This document shows, in pieces, positions 1 to 7,696 of a stretch of DNA of 43,084 bases. Location of the stretch: NCBI GenBank assembly GCA_047635255.1, contig JBLIIR010000002.1, positions 1-43,084 on the forward strand. Reading direction: 5' to 3'. Below the pieces are notes generated by a model. The model was given only the letters and a program-made list of their open reading frames with translations, was not told where the DNA came from and ran no database searches. The translations under genes were made by a program, and so were the position numbers. This DNA comes from Porticoccus sp047635255 (GTDB taxonomy: Bacteria > Pseudomonadota > Gammaproteobacteria > Pseudomonadales > Porticoccaceae). Position 1 is the first letter of the stretch. Each line of letters opens with the position of its first letter.

Positions 1-129
1 GAAGTGGTTGCTGAAGAAGTGGTTGCTGAAGAAGTGGTTGCTGAAGAAGTGGTTGCTGAAGAAGTGGTTGCTGAAGAAGTGGTTGCTGAAGAAGTGGTTA
101 CTGAAGAAGTGGTTACTGAAGAAGTGGTT
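1..129 (+). repeat. 15-bp tandem repeat, about 8.6 copies
   Basis: The unit GAAGTGGTTGCTGAA repeats head to tail from the window edge to about 129. Copies 1-6 (1-90) are identical. Copies 7 and 8 (91-120) share a single G-to-A change that turns Ala to Thr. The partial ninth copy ends at 129-130. The near identity points to recent expansion by slippage or unequal crossing-over. The true copy number is unknown because the array runs off the left edge. Confidence 0.95.
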
Positions 130-159
130 GCAAAAAAACCAGCTACAAAAAAAGAATAA
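1..159 (+). CDS. Partial CDS, C-terminal tail of an unidentified protein with EVVAE repeats
   Basis: The window opens inside a reading frame ending with TAA at 157-159. The visible part is eight copies of a 15-base unit encoding Glu-Val-Val-Ala-Glu (copies seven and eight have Thr for Ala), one more partial copy, and a basic end reading AKKPATKKE. The unit is a multiple of three, so copy number can change without frameshift. The protein itself cannot be identified: the folded part lies left of the window. YebC often precedes ruvC in gammaproteobacteria, but nothing visible here shows YebC, and an acidic repeat followed by a Lys-rich end could belong to many proteins, including extended ribosomal proteins. 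A strong terminator follows directly, so this is the last gene of its unit. Confidence 0.75.
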   Translation, partial: EVVAEEVVAEEVVAEEVVAEEVVAEEVVAEEVVTEEVVTEEVVAKKPATKKE

Positions 160-212
160 TATATAAACATACAGAGTATTTCTAAAGAAGTAACATTAGA
201 TTTTTCTCTCTT

Positions 213-239
213 AAGCGGCCTAGTAGGCCGCTTTTTTTT
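213..239 (+). terminator. Rho-independent terminator upstream of ruvC
   Basis: An 8-bp GC-rich stem, AAGCGGCC (213-220) paired with GGCCGCTT (226-233), closes a 5-base loop and runs into an uninterrupted T tract to 239. It ends the transcript of the repeat-containing gene at 1-159 and insulates ruvC, which therefore needs its own promoter. Confidence 0.92.
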
Positions 240-315
240 ACCAAAAAATCTGTGATTTTATACATTTTAAGACTGTCTTGAAAAAAATTATGGTTGTTTT
301 TTTTATTTTTTAAGA

Positions 316-335
316 TACTGTGATAATATACAGTA
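316..335 (+). promoter_or_regulatory. LexA (SOS) box upstream of ruvC
   Basis: TACTGTGATAATATACAGTA has both perfect half-sites CTGT-N8-ACAG plus symmetric TA flanks, close to the E. coli consensus TACTGTATATATATACAGTA. The sequence TGTGATAAT inside it can serve as an extended -10 element, so LexA binding would cover the promoter. It lies 21 bp before the ruvC start. In E. coli the SOS box is before ruvA and ruvC is separate; here one box would put ruvC, ruvA and ruvB under SOS control together. The half-sites are seen directly; regulation is inferred. Confidence 0.88.
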
Positions 336-356
336 TTAGAATGAGCAGGGGGTTGT

Positions 357-905
357 ATGTCTTTGATTTTGGGTGTGGATCCTGGTTCTCGTAAAACTGG
401 TTTTGGCATCATTAAGATAGGTGTCCAGGCTGGCTCTAAGACTGAATATGTTACCAGCGGGATCGTTCGCCTATCATCCGGAGCATTGCCTGCTCGCCTG
501 AAGATAATTTTTGATAGCATCTCCCAGTTAATTCAACAGTACCAACCAGAAGAAATGGCTATAGAGGAAGTTTTTCTTGCTCGCAACCCTAGTGCTGCCC
601 TAAAACTAGGTCAAGCTAGAGGTGCGGCTATCGTGGCTGGTGTTACAGCAGGATTGCCCATAGGGGAATATGCTGCTCGCACCGTAAAGCAGTCAGTTGT
701 TGGAAACGGAGCCGCGAGCAAAGAACAAGTTCAGCATATGGTTAAGAACATATTAGGGTTGTCATCTGCGCCTGCTGAAGATGCAGCTGATGCTCTTGCA
801 GTGGCGCTTTGCCATGCTCAAACTAATTCGATGGGTTTGGCTTTAGGTGGATCATATCGTTATTCGAAGGGAAGGCTTAAGCAGGTCGCTACACCACTTG
901 GTTGA
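357..905 (+). CDS. ruvC: Crossover junction endodeoxyribonuclease RuvC
   Basis: RuvC is the Mg-dependent dimeric resolvase that cuts Holliday junctions delivered by RuvAB. The protein has 182 residues (E. coli 173). The RNase H-like acidic tetrad is recognisable: Asp8 in GVDPGSRKTG, Glu70 in AIEEVFLARNP, and Asp142 and Asp145 in EDAADALAVALCH. The family signature KLGQARGAAI is present near residue 84. The ATG start is preceded by a G-rich ribosome site (GCAGGGGG, 345-352). It heads the run ruvC-ruvA-ruvB and lies just downstream of a LexA box, so SOS induction is likely. The last ~20 residues are a basic tail beyond the core fold. Confidence 0.97.
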   Translation: MSLILGVDPGSRKTGFGIIKIGVQAGSKTEYVTSGIVRLSSGALPARLKIIFDSISQLIQQYQPEEMAIEEVFLARNPSAALKLGQARGAAIVAGVTAGLPIGEYAARTVKQSVVGNGAASKEQVQHMVKNILGLSSAPAEDAADALAVALCHAQTNSMGLALGGSYRYSKGRLKQVATPLG

Positions 906-923
906 GCCTACGAGGATATTTAT

Positions 924-1562
924 TTGATTGGTAGAATTGCAGGGATCTTGTTAGAAAAGAAAGCACCAGAATTACTGGTTGATGTTCAGGGCGTTGGTTA
1001 TGAACTGTTAGTTTCTTTGACTACTTTTTTTGCGCTGCCAAATTGCGGTGAAAAGACTATCCTGTATGCTCATATGGTCGTTAGAGAAGATGTCCAGCAG
1101 CTATATGGGTTTAGTGAACTTAGTGAGCGTAAGTTATTTCGTATACTCATAAAGGTTAATGGTGTTGGGCCAAAGATGGCTTTAACCATACTGTCTGGTA
1201 TGACGACTAAAGATTTTTCTGAATCAGTGCGGGCGAACGATACAGAAAGATTGGTGAAGCTTCCGGGTGTTGGAAAAAAGACTGCAGAGCGCTTAATAAT
1301 CGAGGTCCGTGATCGTTTGCCTGCGTTCTCTGAGGATGCAGTCGCTTCGGAAAATGCTTCTGGTGGAGGATCGTTCCGTGGTAGGTTAGATGCTCAGGAA
1401 GAAGCTGAAAGCGTGTTGATTGCATTAGGGTATAAGCCTCAAGAAGCATCTCGAATGATTGGTGTCGCTGCACGAAGTTTTGATGGAGAAAAAGATGGTG
1501 ATAGCGAGCAAGTCAGTGAAAAATTAATTCGATTGGCCCTCAAGAGTATGGTGAAATCCTGA
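924..1562 (+). CDS. ruvA: Holliday junction branch migration protein RuvA
   Basis: RuvA binds four-way junctions as a tetramer or octamer and loads the RuvB motor. It is 212 residues long (E. coli 203). The OB-fold N-terminus begins MIGRIAGILLEKKAPELLVD. Two helix-hairpin-helix motifs follow, NGVGPKMA at 79-86 and PGVGKKTAERL at 114-124, then a variable linker and the C-terminal RuvB-binding domain from about 150. The start is TTG; it is supported by the family N-terminus and by a GAGG ribosome site at 912-915. The gene is 18 bp after ruvC, so co-transcription is very likely. ruvB follows after a 90-bp gap. Confidence 0.97.
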   Translation: MIGRIAGILLEKKAPELLVDVQGVGYELLVSLTTFFALPNCGEKTILYAHMVVREDVQQLYGFSELSERKLFRILIKVNGVGPKMALTILSGMTTKDFSESVRANDTERLVKLPGVGKKTAERLIIEVRDRLPAFSEDAVASENASGGGSFRGRLDAQEEAESVLIALGYKPQEASRMIGVAARSFDGEKDGDSEQVSEKLIRLALKSMVKS

Positions 1563-1651
1563 CTTCGTCGTATAGAAAAAGCGCTAACAGAGAGTAGTTT
1601 TTTGAACAGTTTTCATAGGGCCTCTTCCTTATATAAAGATATAATTAAAAT

Positions 1652-2659
1652 ATGATAGAAACTGACCGACTAATATCTCCTGAGGCTGATTCTCAGGGAG
1701 AGCATTTTGATCGCGCTATTCGTCCCTTAAGTCTTAATGATTATGTGGGGCAACAGGTAGTGCGAGAGCAGATGGAAATTTTTATTAGTGCGGCACGTAA
1801 AAGAAGTGAGCCTTTAGATCATACTCTAATTTTTGGCCCCCCTGGTCTTGGAAAAACAACTCTAGCCCATATTATTGCCCATGAAATGGGTGTTGGCTTA
1901 AAGACCACCTCCGGCCCAGTTCTTGAGAAAGCTGGAGATCTTGCCGCATTGATGACAAATCTTGAGCCAGGAGACGTGCTTTTTATTGATGAGATTCATC
2001 GCCTGAGTCCTGTAGTCGAAGAAGTCATCTATCCTGCTATGGAAGATTATCAGCTAGATATTATGATTGGTGAGGGGCCAGCGGCTCGATCAATTAAGCT
2101 TGATATACCACCTTTTACGCTTGTTGGTGCTACCACTAGGGCTGGCTTGCTAACCTCTCCCCTGAGAGACCGATTTGGCATTGTTCAACGACTGGAGTTT
2201 TACTCTGATGAGGAGCTGAGTTCAATAATCTCTCGTTCAGCTAAAATTCTTGGTGTGATGACAGACGATAGGGGCGCTCAGGAGATTGCTTGTCGTTCAA
2301 GGGGAACGCCGCGCATAGCAAATCGTCTTTTGCGTCGAGTTAGAGATTATGCCGATATAAAGGCTGATGGAATTGTTACATCAGATGTAGCTGATATGGC
2401 GTTAAATATGTTGAATGTAGATGCCGCTGGTTTTGATCACATGGATCGTCGAGTAATGCTTGCGATAATTGAAAAATTTGATGGCGGACCTGTGGGAATA
2501 GATAGTGTAGCAGCTGCGATTAGTGAAGAAAGAGATACCTTAGAGGATGTTATAGAGCCTTATTTAATACAACAGGGTTATCTGCTGCGTACACAGAGAG
2601 GGCGCATAGTAACGCGTCGAGCCTATGAGCATTTTGGCTTAAAAGAGCCAAAAAAATAG
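1652..2659 (+). CDS. ruvB: Holliday junction branch migration ATPase RuvB
   Basis: RuvB is the hexameric AAA+ motor that pumps DNA through the RuvA-bound junction. The protein has 335 residues, the family's usual length. Walker A GPPGLGKT lies at 62-69, Walker B FIDEIH at 111-116, sensor 1 region GATTRAG at 159-165, and the arginine-finger segment LRDRFG at 171-176. The C-terminal winged helix ends in the typical RGRIVTRRAYEHFG stretch. The 90-bp spacer from ruvA contains no clear terminator or second LexA box, so it probably shares the ruvC transcript. ybgC begins 25 bp downstream on the same strand. Confidence 0.98.
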   Translation: MIETDRLISPEADSQGEHFDRAIRPLSLNDYVGQQVVREQMEIFISAARKRSEPLDHTLIFGPPGLGKTTLAHIIAHEMGVGLKTTSGPVLEKAGDLAALMTNLEPGDVLFIDEIHRLSPVVEEVIYPAMEDYQLDIMIGEGPAARSIKLDIPPFTLVGATTRAGLLTSPLRDRFGIVQRLEFYSDEELSSIISRSAKILGVMTDDRGAQEIACRSRGTPRIANRLLRRVRDYADIKADGIVTSDVADMALNMLNVDAAGFDHMDRRVMLAIIEKFDGGPVGIDSVAAAISEERDTLEDVIEPYLIQQGYLLRTQRGRIVTRRAYEHFGLKEPKK

Positions 2660-2684
2660 CTAATAATTTGGAGTTCATGGATAA

Positions 2685-3113
2685 ATGACGCAAAAATATT
2701 GTCTACCTATCCGCGTGTATGTTGAAGATACTGATGCCGGAGGCATAGTATATTATGCCAACTATCTTAAATATATTGAACGGGCTAGAACAGAATTGAT
2801 GCGCACTTTAGGTTTCGATAAGCCAGCATTGTTTGACGGCCTGCAGTTTGTTGTTCACTCTGTAAATATTAAATATATTCAATCAGCAGTTTTGGATGAT
2901 CAAATTATTGCAACAGCACAACTAAAAGATGTATCGCGCATCTCATTTGTTGTCATTCAAAGCGTGCTCAGAGGAAATGATTTCCTAGTGAAGGCGGAGG
3001 TCAAAGTGGCGTGCATCGATCGCGAGAAAAAAAAACCTCAGGCAATACCGGAGGATATGCTGAAAAAGCTGAAAGCTGAAATAAAAAATGAGAAAGGAGA
3101 GCGCAGCGAATGA
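2685..3113 (+). CDS. ybgC: Acyl-CoA thioesterase YbgC, Tol-Pal associated
   Basis: This is a 142-residue single hot-dog-fold protein of the 4-hydroxybenzoyl-CoA thioesterase class, the usual first gene of tol-pal clusters. The signature EDTDAGGIVYYANYLKYIERARTE lies at 14-37; Asp17 in DTDAGG is the expected catalytic acid. The family hydrolyses acyl-CoA or acyl-ACP and is linked to phospholipid metabolism at the inner membrane; its exact role in Tol-Pal is unsettled. A GGAG motif near 2670 precedes the ATG at a rather long spacing. Its stop overlaps the tolQ start by four bases (ATGA), which implies translational coupling. Confidence 0.93.
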   Translation: MTQKYCLPIRVYVEDTDAGGIVYYANYLKYIERARTELMRTLGFDKPALFDGLQFVVHSVNIKYIQSAVLDDQIIATAQLKDVSRISFVVIQSVLRGNDFLVKAEVKVACIDREKKKPQAIPEDMLKKLKAEIKNEKGERSE

Positions 3114-3784
3114 CTGAACAGTTATCTTTATGGAGCTTGATTGCCAATGCTTCCTTGTTAGTGCAGTTTGTTATGCTGTTACTTTTTTTTGCATCAGTTG
3201 TATCTTGGGTGATGATCTCTCAGAGAGGATTCTATTTAAGAAATGCGGCACATAATTTGCGTCAATTTGAAGATGATTTTTGGTCAGGAGTAGATCTTAA
3301 TCAGCTATACGATGATATTAGAGGCAGGGATGGCGGAGAGGGTCTTGCCAGTGTGTTCCGAGCCGGATTTCGCGAATTTAGTAAACTATCCCAACAAGCG
3401 GGTGTTGAGCCAGATGCAGTCATGGAGGGAGCCGAAAGGTCGATGCGGGTAGCTTTATCGCGTGAAGAGGAAAAGCTAAACCAGCATTTGCCATTCCTTG
3501 CTAGCGTTGCCTCTGTGAGTCCATATATTGGTTTGTTTGGCACTGTTTGGGGTATTATGAATTCATTCCGCGGGCTTGCTAATGTGCATCAGGCCACATT
3601 AGCAGTAGTTGCTCCTGGAATATCGGAAGCATTGATCGCAACCGCTATGGGTCTTTTTGCAGCAATTCCGGCAGTACTTGCTTATAACAGATATTCTTCA
3701 GCTGCTGACACTATTTTTAATAGCTATGAGACATTTGCAGAAGAATTGTCCACTATCTTGCACCGCAGGATTTATAGTAAGTGA
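3110..3784 (+). CDS. tolQ: Tol-Pal proton channel subunit TolQ
   Basis: TolQ is the MotA/ExbB-type inner-membrane subunit that, with TolR, uses the proton gradient to drive TolA. It has 224 residues. Three membrane segments are visible at about 15-36, 128-150 and 167-192, with the large cytoplasmic loop between the first two. The conserved core SVSPYIGLFGTVWGIMNSF and ISEALIATAMGLFAAIPAV is diagnostic. The start ATG overlaps the ybgC stop, and its own TGA stop overlaps the GTG start of tolR by four bases, so ybgC-tolQ-tolR form a tightly coupled operon. Confidence 0.97.
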   Translation: MTEQLSLWSLIANASLLVQFVMLLLFFASVVSWVMISQRGFYLRNAAHNLRQFEDDFWSGVDLNQLYDDIRGRDGGEGLASVFRAGFREFSKLSQQAGVEPDAVMEGAERSMRVALSREEEKLNQHLPFLASVASVSPYIGLFGTVWGIMNSFRGLANVHQATLAVVAPGISEALIATAMGLFAAIPAVLAYNRYSSAADTIFNSYETFAEELSTILHRRIYSK

Positions 3785-4215
3785 CCATTAAGGCTTCAAA
3801 GCATAAGCGTCGATTGGTTGCTGAAATCAATGTTGTCCCTTATATCGATGTCATGTTGGTGCTGTTGATAGTTTTTATGGTGACCGCCCCATTGCTCATG
3901 CAGGGTGTTAAAGTTGAGTTGCCGAATGCCCCATCTTCGCCTTTAGATAAAAATGATAGAGACCCTTTAATTGTTTCAATTAAGGCTGACGGTACTTTTT
4001 ATCTTGATTTGGGTAATGGGAAAAATATGCAGGAACCATTAATATCGATTATAAAAAAGGTGGAAAAAGTATTGCGTCAGGAACCTAAAACATCTGTTCT
4101 GGTTTGGGGGGATGCGAATGTTCGTTATGGTTCTGTCGTGAGATTGATGAGTGATTTGCAGAATGCTGGGGCGCCGTCTGTCGGCCTTGTAACCGAACCA
4201 CCTAGAAAAAATTAA
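3781..4215 (+). CDS. tolR: Tol-Pal energy-transducing protein TolR
   Basis: TolR is the ExbD/MotB-like partner of TolQ. It is 144 residues long. It has a short cytoplasmic N-terminus, one membrane helix at about 20-40, and a periplasmic domain. The proton-pathway aspartate is Asp23 in INVVPYIDVMLVLLIVFMV, matching E. coli Asp23. The start codon is GTG and shares bases with the tolQ stop (GTGA). The C-terminal part contains the expected DANVRYGSVVRLMSDLQNAG segment that dimerises in the periplasm. tolA starts 5 bp downstream. Confidence 0.97.
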   Translation: MTIKASKHKRRLVAEINVVPYIDVMLVLLIVFMVTAPLLMQGVKVELPNAPSSPLDKNDRDPLIVSIKADGTFYLDLGNGKNMQEPLISIIKKVEKVLRQEPKTSVLVWGDANVRYGSVVRLMSDLQNAGAPSVGLVTEPPRKN

Positions 4216-4220
4216 CTACC

Positions 4221-4901
4221 ATGTTATTTGGAAGACCCACTTCGTTTTTCTTAGCCGTTCTCTTTAGCTGCATTCTACATAGCTTGGTGATATATTTTTT
4301 GGTTAGTACATGGGGGGAGACCACCAAGCCTAGTAAAGTCATATCTCCGAAATATATACAAGCTAAACTTGTGAGTTTAGATGATGCGGTAAAACCAAAG
4401 CCTAAAAAAGCATCTAAGCCAAAACCAAAGCCTAAAAAAGCATCTACGCCAAAACCAAAGTCTAAGAAAGCATCTAGGCCAAAACCAAAGCCTAAGAAAG
4501 CATCTAGGCCAAAACTGCAAGAAGACCGTGAGGAAATTAAAAGGCATGCATTTGATGTGCTAGAGACAGAAAAACAGTTAGCGTTAGATCAAAATAATGA
4601 AAAATTAACTGCCAGTTATTCTGCTTACATCATGGAAAGAATTGAAGCTAACTGGAATAGACCCCCAAGCGCTAGAAGAGGGATGGAGGTTGCTCTAATT
4701 ATTCAGTTGGTGCCAACTGGCCAGGTAATTAGTGTCACAATGGTTAAATCTAGTAGTAGCGAGGCTTTTGATCGTTCTGCACAACAAGCGGTTCATAAGG
4801 TAGGTAGGTTTGAGAGATTACAGCAGCTAGATGCTCAGGTATTTGAGAAAAATTTTAGACAGTTACGTCTAGTTTTCAGGCCAGATGATTTGAGGTTATA
4901 A
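4221..4901 (+). CDS. tolA: Compact TolA with Lys/Pro repeat arm
   Basis: TolA spans the periplasm from TolQR to Pal and TolB. This copy is only 226 residues, against 421 in E. coli. It has an N-terminal membrane helix at about 8-28, a middle arm, and a C-terminal domain III from about 131 (YSAYIMERIEANWNRPPSAR) that matches TolA. The middle arm is not the usual long Ala/Lys/Glu helix: it contains about four tandem copies of a 10-residue unit of the form KPKPKKASxP, which looks more like the Pro-rich arm of TonB. Position between tolR and tolB, and domain III, make TolA the best call over TonB. It ends 3 bp before tolB. Confidence 0.92.
   Translation: MLFGRPTSFFLAVLFSCILHSLVIYFLVSTWGETTKPSKVISPKYIQAKLVSLDDAVKPKPKKASKPKPKPKKASTPKPKSKKASRPKPKPKKASRPKLQEDREEIKRHAFDVLETEKQLALDQNNEKLTASYSAYIMERIEANWNRPPSARRGMEVALIIQLVPTGQVISVTMVKSSSSEAFDRSAQQAVHKVGRFERLQQLDAQVFEKNFRQLRLVFRPDDLRL
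4391..4512 (+). repeat. 30-bp tandem repeat in tolA (KPKPKKASxP x ~4)
   Basis: A 30-base unit repeats about four times inside tolA, encoding Lys-Pro-Lys-Pro-Lys-Lys-Ala-Ser-x-Pro. Copies differ at a few positions (for example Lys, Thr or Arg at x, and one Pro-to-Ser change), so the array is older than the one at 1-129. It makes up the basic, Pro-rich periplasmic arm. Confidence 0.92.
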
Positions 4902-4904
4902 AAA

Positions 4905-6191
4905 ATGAAAAAAATTAGTGCTATTTTAGTATTTTTTTTGTTGGCTTTAGTTTATCCAGTTGCAGCAACCGCAAGCTTAACGATTGAGATTACAAAAGGA
5001 GTAGACAATCCTACTAAAATTGGAATCTCTCCTATCACCCAAGATGGCGCAATTTTACCAGAAGACATAGGCGGTATTGTAGAAGAGAATCTTAGGAGAA
5101 GCGGCCTTTTTGGTCCTATTCCCAGGAAGGATATGTTGTCTTTTCCCAGGTCAGCCAAAGAAGTGTATGTGCGTGACTGGTTAATCCTGGGTGTAGAATA
5201 TCTTCTTGTTGGGAACGCCTTGCTACATGATGGAGTTTACCAAATTACTTTTAGTCTTATAGAGGTACATAGCTCTAGAGTAGCTTTTACAAAGATTGCG
5301 AAGGGCTCTATAGGGCAATTGCGTGATCTGGCTCATTATATTAGCGACGAAGTATACCTAGCTGTAACAGGTATACCCGGAGCGTTCTCAACTCGTGTAG
5401 CCTATGTGGCTGCTGTGGCGTTAAATGGAAAAACTAGATTTAAATTAATGGTTGCAGATGCAGATGGCGCTAGAGAGAAACTGTTGCTGGAATCTAATCA
5501 TCCTATAATGTCACCCTCGTGGTCCCCTGATGCAAAAGAACTAGTTTATGTCTCATTCGAGACAGGTCGACCTGCCATTTTTCGTCAAAAATTATCTAAT
5601 GCCAATAGAGAGCAGTTAACTAACTTTAAGGGATTAAATGGCGCCCCATCTTGGTCTCCAGATGGGAAAAAATTAGCACTAGTTCTTTCGAAAGACGGGA
5701 ATCCTGAAATTTATACCTTTGATCTCAGGAGTCATAAATTTTCTCGACACACAAATCATTTTGCAATAGATACCGAGCCATGTTGGTCACCAGATAGCAA
5801 GTTTCTAATTTTTACATCAGACAGGGGTGGGTCGCCACAAATATACAAATTAGAACTCAAGACAGGCAAAGTAAATCGTTTAACATTTCGTGGCACATAC
5901 AATGCAAGACCCAGACTTGCTGCAGATGGAAGAACTTTGGTTATGATCCACAGGAGTGAGCAACAGTTTCATATTGCAACGCAAGACTTGGTGACTGGAG
6001 ATTTAAGGATTTTAACTAACACAAGCCTAGACGAGTCGCCGACAGTAGCACCAAATAGTGCTATGCTACTTTATGCGACAAAGAAAAATAATAAGGGGGT
6101 TTTAGCGGCAGTCTCGTTAGATGCAGGAGTTAAATTTTTTCTACCAAGTCGGCAGGGGGATGTTCGTGAGCCTGCCTGGTCCCCAAAATAA
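4905..6191 (+). CDS. tolB: Tol-Pal beta-propeller protein TolB
   Basis: TolB is the periplasmic component that binds Pal and TolA during outer-membrane constriction. It has 428 residues (E. coli 430). A Sec signal peptide covers about 1-24, with cleavage after a VAATAS-like site. An alpha/beta N-terminal domain runs to about 165, and then a six-bladed propeller with repeated WSPD motifs (SPSWSPD, APSWSPD, EPCWSPD) and the final EPAWSPK. A GAGG site inside the end of tolA (about 4891-4895) serves its ATG. It sits between tolA and pal as usual. Confidence 0.97.
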   Translation: MKKISAILVFFLLALVYPVAATASLTIEITKGVDNPTKIGISPITQDGAILPEDIGGIVEENLRRSGLFGPIPRKDMLSFPRSAKEVYVRDWLILGVEYLLVGNALLHDGVYQITFSLIEVHSSRVAFTKIAKGSIGQLRDLAHYISDEVYLAVTGIPGAFSTRVAYVAAVALNGKTRFKLMVADADGAREKLLLESNHPIMSPSWSPDAKELVYVSFETGRPAIFRQKLSNANREQLTNFKGLNGAPSWSPDGKKLALVLSKDGNPEIYTFDLRSHKFSRHTNHFAIDTEPCWSPDSKFLIFTSDRGGSPQIYKLELKTGKVNRLTFRGTYNARPRLAADGRTLVMIHRSEQQFHIATQDLVTGDLRILTNTSLDESPTVAPNSAMLLYATKKNNKGVLAAVSLDAGVKFFLPSRQGDVREPAWSPK

Positions 6192-6257
6192 AAAATGAGA
6201 ACAAGGATAGCTAGACACAATTAGAGAGATATAATCATCCACTAATAGGAAAATATA

Positions 6258-6734
6258 ATGAAAATTACAGCTTACAAATATAGCGCAATAGCCATAATCT
6301 CCTCTGTTTTATTGGCGGGTTGCTCTTCTATAGCAACAATGCCAAGTGATAATATAACAACAGGATCGGTTGATGATAGTTCCATAAGAGGCTCTTCAAT
6401 CAGAACGGATAGTAGAGTTGCTCGTGTATTTTACTTTGAGTTTGATAAAGTTTTACTGAATGCTGAAGCGCGATCTGCATTGCGCCTTCATGCTCAAAAT
6501 CTTCAATCCAACCAAGTTAATATCCGCTTGCTGGGCCATGCTGATGAGCGTGGTAGCCGTGAATATAATATGGCGCTAGGAGAAAGCAGGGGGAACGCTG
6601 TCCGTGATTTCTTAATTCAAGAGGGAGTTAATGGGTCATTGATAGAAGTGGTTAGCTATGGAGAAGAGCAAGCTGCTGTCTCAGGAAGCAAGGAAGGCTC
6701 TTGGGCGCTAAATCGTCGAGTAGAATTAAAATAA
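6258..6734 (+). CDS. pal: Peptidoglycan-associated lipoprotein Pal
   Basis: Pal is an outer-membrane lipoprotein that anchors to peptidoglycan and interacts with TolA and TolB. The 158-residue protein has a lipoprotein signal peptide with lipobox LLAGC, so Cys22 becomes the lipidated N-terminus. After a short Ser/Thr-rich linker comes an OmpA-like domain: VFYFEFDKVLLN near 56 and the peptidoglycan-binding stretch LLGHADERGSREYNMALGE near 111. AGGAAAA at 6247-6253 is its ribosome site. The 66-bp gap from tolB contains no obvious terminator. Confidence 0.97.
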   Translation: MKITAYKYSAIAIISSVLLAGCSSIATMPSDNITTGSVDDSSIRGSSIRTDSRVARVFYFEFDKVLLNAEARSALRLHAQNLQSNQVNIRLLGHADERGSREYNMALGESRGNAVRDFLIQEGVNGSLIEVVSYGEEQAAVSGSKEGSWALNRRVELK

Positions 6735-6861
6735 CAGCTTAAGCGTAAAGTTGAAATATACAGCGTCTGGTGTTGAAAGTTAAATTCGACATATATTTAG
6801 ATGATAGCTTACTGGCGCCCAAAGAACTTTAATCAGTCATTGTTAATGAGCACCTTATTTT

Positions 6862-7629
6862 ATGCCGTCATGTAATTATGTTGTAGTTTTTTTGGTTATT
6901 TTTTCAATGTCTGCTATTGCCGCTGCCCCAGTTTCAGAGATTGGCAAGAAACTGGAAACTACTAGTAACTCTATTGATTTAAGTGCCGGCTCGCAGTCTC
7001 TTCAGTATGACTCTCACTATCAAGGACAGCTTCTAAAGGAAGAGGTGAAAGTGCTCCGAGGTATAGTGGAAGAGTTAAGGAATGAGGTGGAATTGCTTTC
7101 AGAAAGACAAACAGAAAATTACCTTAACCTGGATCGTCGGCTCTCCGAACAGACCAATAAATCTGAATTAGCTCTAAGCATAACTCCTGTGAAAACTCTG
7201 GATATATTATCTGGGCAGGTGAAAAATAAAGCTCAACCAGTAATACTACCGTTGAGTGAAGAAAAAGAGAGAGATCATTACAATGAAGCTTATGCCCACC
7301 TAAAATCAGGCGATATAAATCAAGCCATATCTAAATTTAAAGTACATATTGCTGCATACCCCAAAGGTGAATATGTTGCTAATGCATATTATTGGCTTGG
7401 CGAGATATATTTACTTCAAAGCGAGCTAGATTTGGCTCGCCAGTCGTTTTCTGTGATCCATGAAGATCACCCTGCGCATGAAAAATACTCAGATGCTAAG
7501 TTTAAATTAGGGCAGGTGTATTTCATGCTGAGGGATACAGTCAAAGCAAAAAAACTGCTTGAGAGTATTGCATCAAGCGATAGCAATACTGCCTTGTTGG
7601 CGAGGAGATATCTTGATGAAAATTTCTAG
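6862..7629 (+). CDS. cpoB: Cell division coordinator CpoB (YbgF)
   Basis: CpoB is the periplasmic TPR protein encoded at the end of tol-pal clusters; in E. coli it links Tol energy state with PBP1B-driven septal peptidoglycan synthesis. The 255-residue protein has a signal peptide (about 1-22, ending SAIAAA), a heptad-rich trimerising coiled coil at about 53-92, a linker, and a C-terminal TPR domain from about 139 (DHYNEAYAHLKSGDINQAI, YYWLGEIYLLQSELDLARQSF, KFKLGQVYFMLRDTVKAKKLL). The ATG has only a weak ribosome site. A 127-bp gap separates it from pal. Confidence 0.93.
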   Translation: MPSCNYVVVFLVIFSMSAIAAAPVSEIGKKLETTSNSIDLSAGSQSLQYDSHYQGQLLKEEVKVLRGIVEELRNEVELLSERQTENYLNLDRRLSEQTNKSELALSITPVKTLDILSGQVKNKAQPVILPLSEEKERDHYNEAYAHLKSGDINQAISKFKVHIAAYPKGEYVANAYYWLGEIYLLQSELDLARQSFSVIHEDHPAHEKYSDAKFKLGQVYFMLRDTVKAKKLLESIASSDSNTALLARRYLDENF

Positions 7630-7696
7630 CCCCAGGTCTCTCCTGGCTATATCAAAATGTTGGCTGTAGGTTGAGTGATTGCTGTTGAATTAAAAC

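Noticed and set aside
1..129. Short tandem repeats resembling a CRISPR array or iteron cluster
   Set aside because: The repeats are directly adjacent without spacers, are 15 bp long, and stay in one open frame ending with a normal stop; they encode protein.
4221..4901. A TonB protein instead of TolA
   Set aside because: The Lys/Pro arm looks TonB-like, but the gene lies between tolR and tolB and the C-terminal domain with ANWNRPPSAR is TolA-type.
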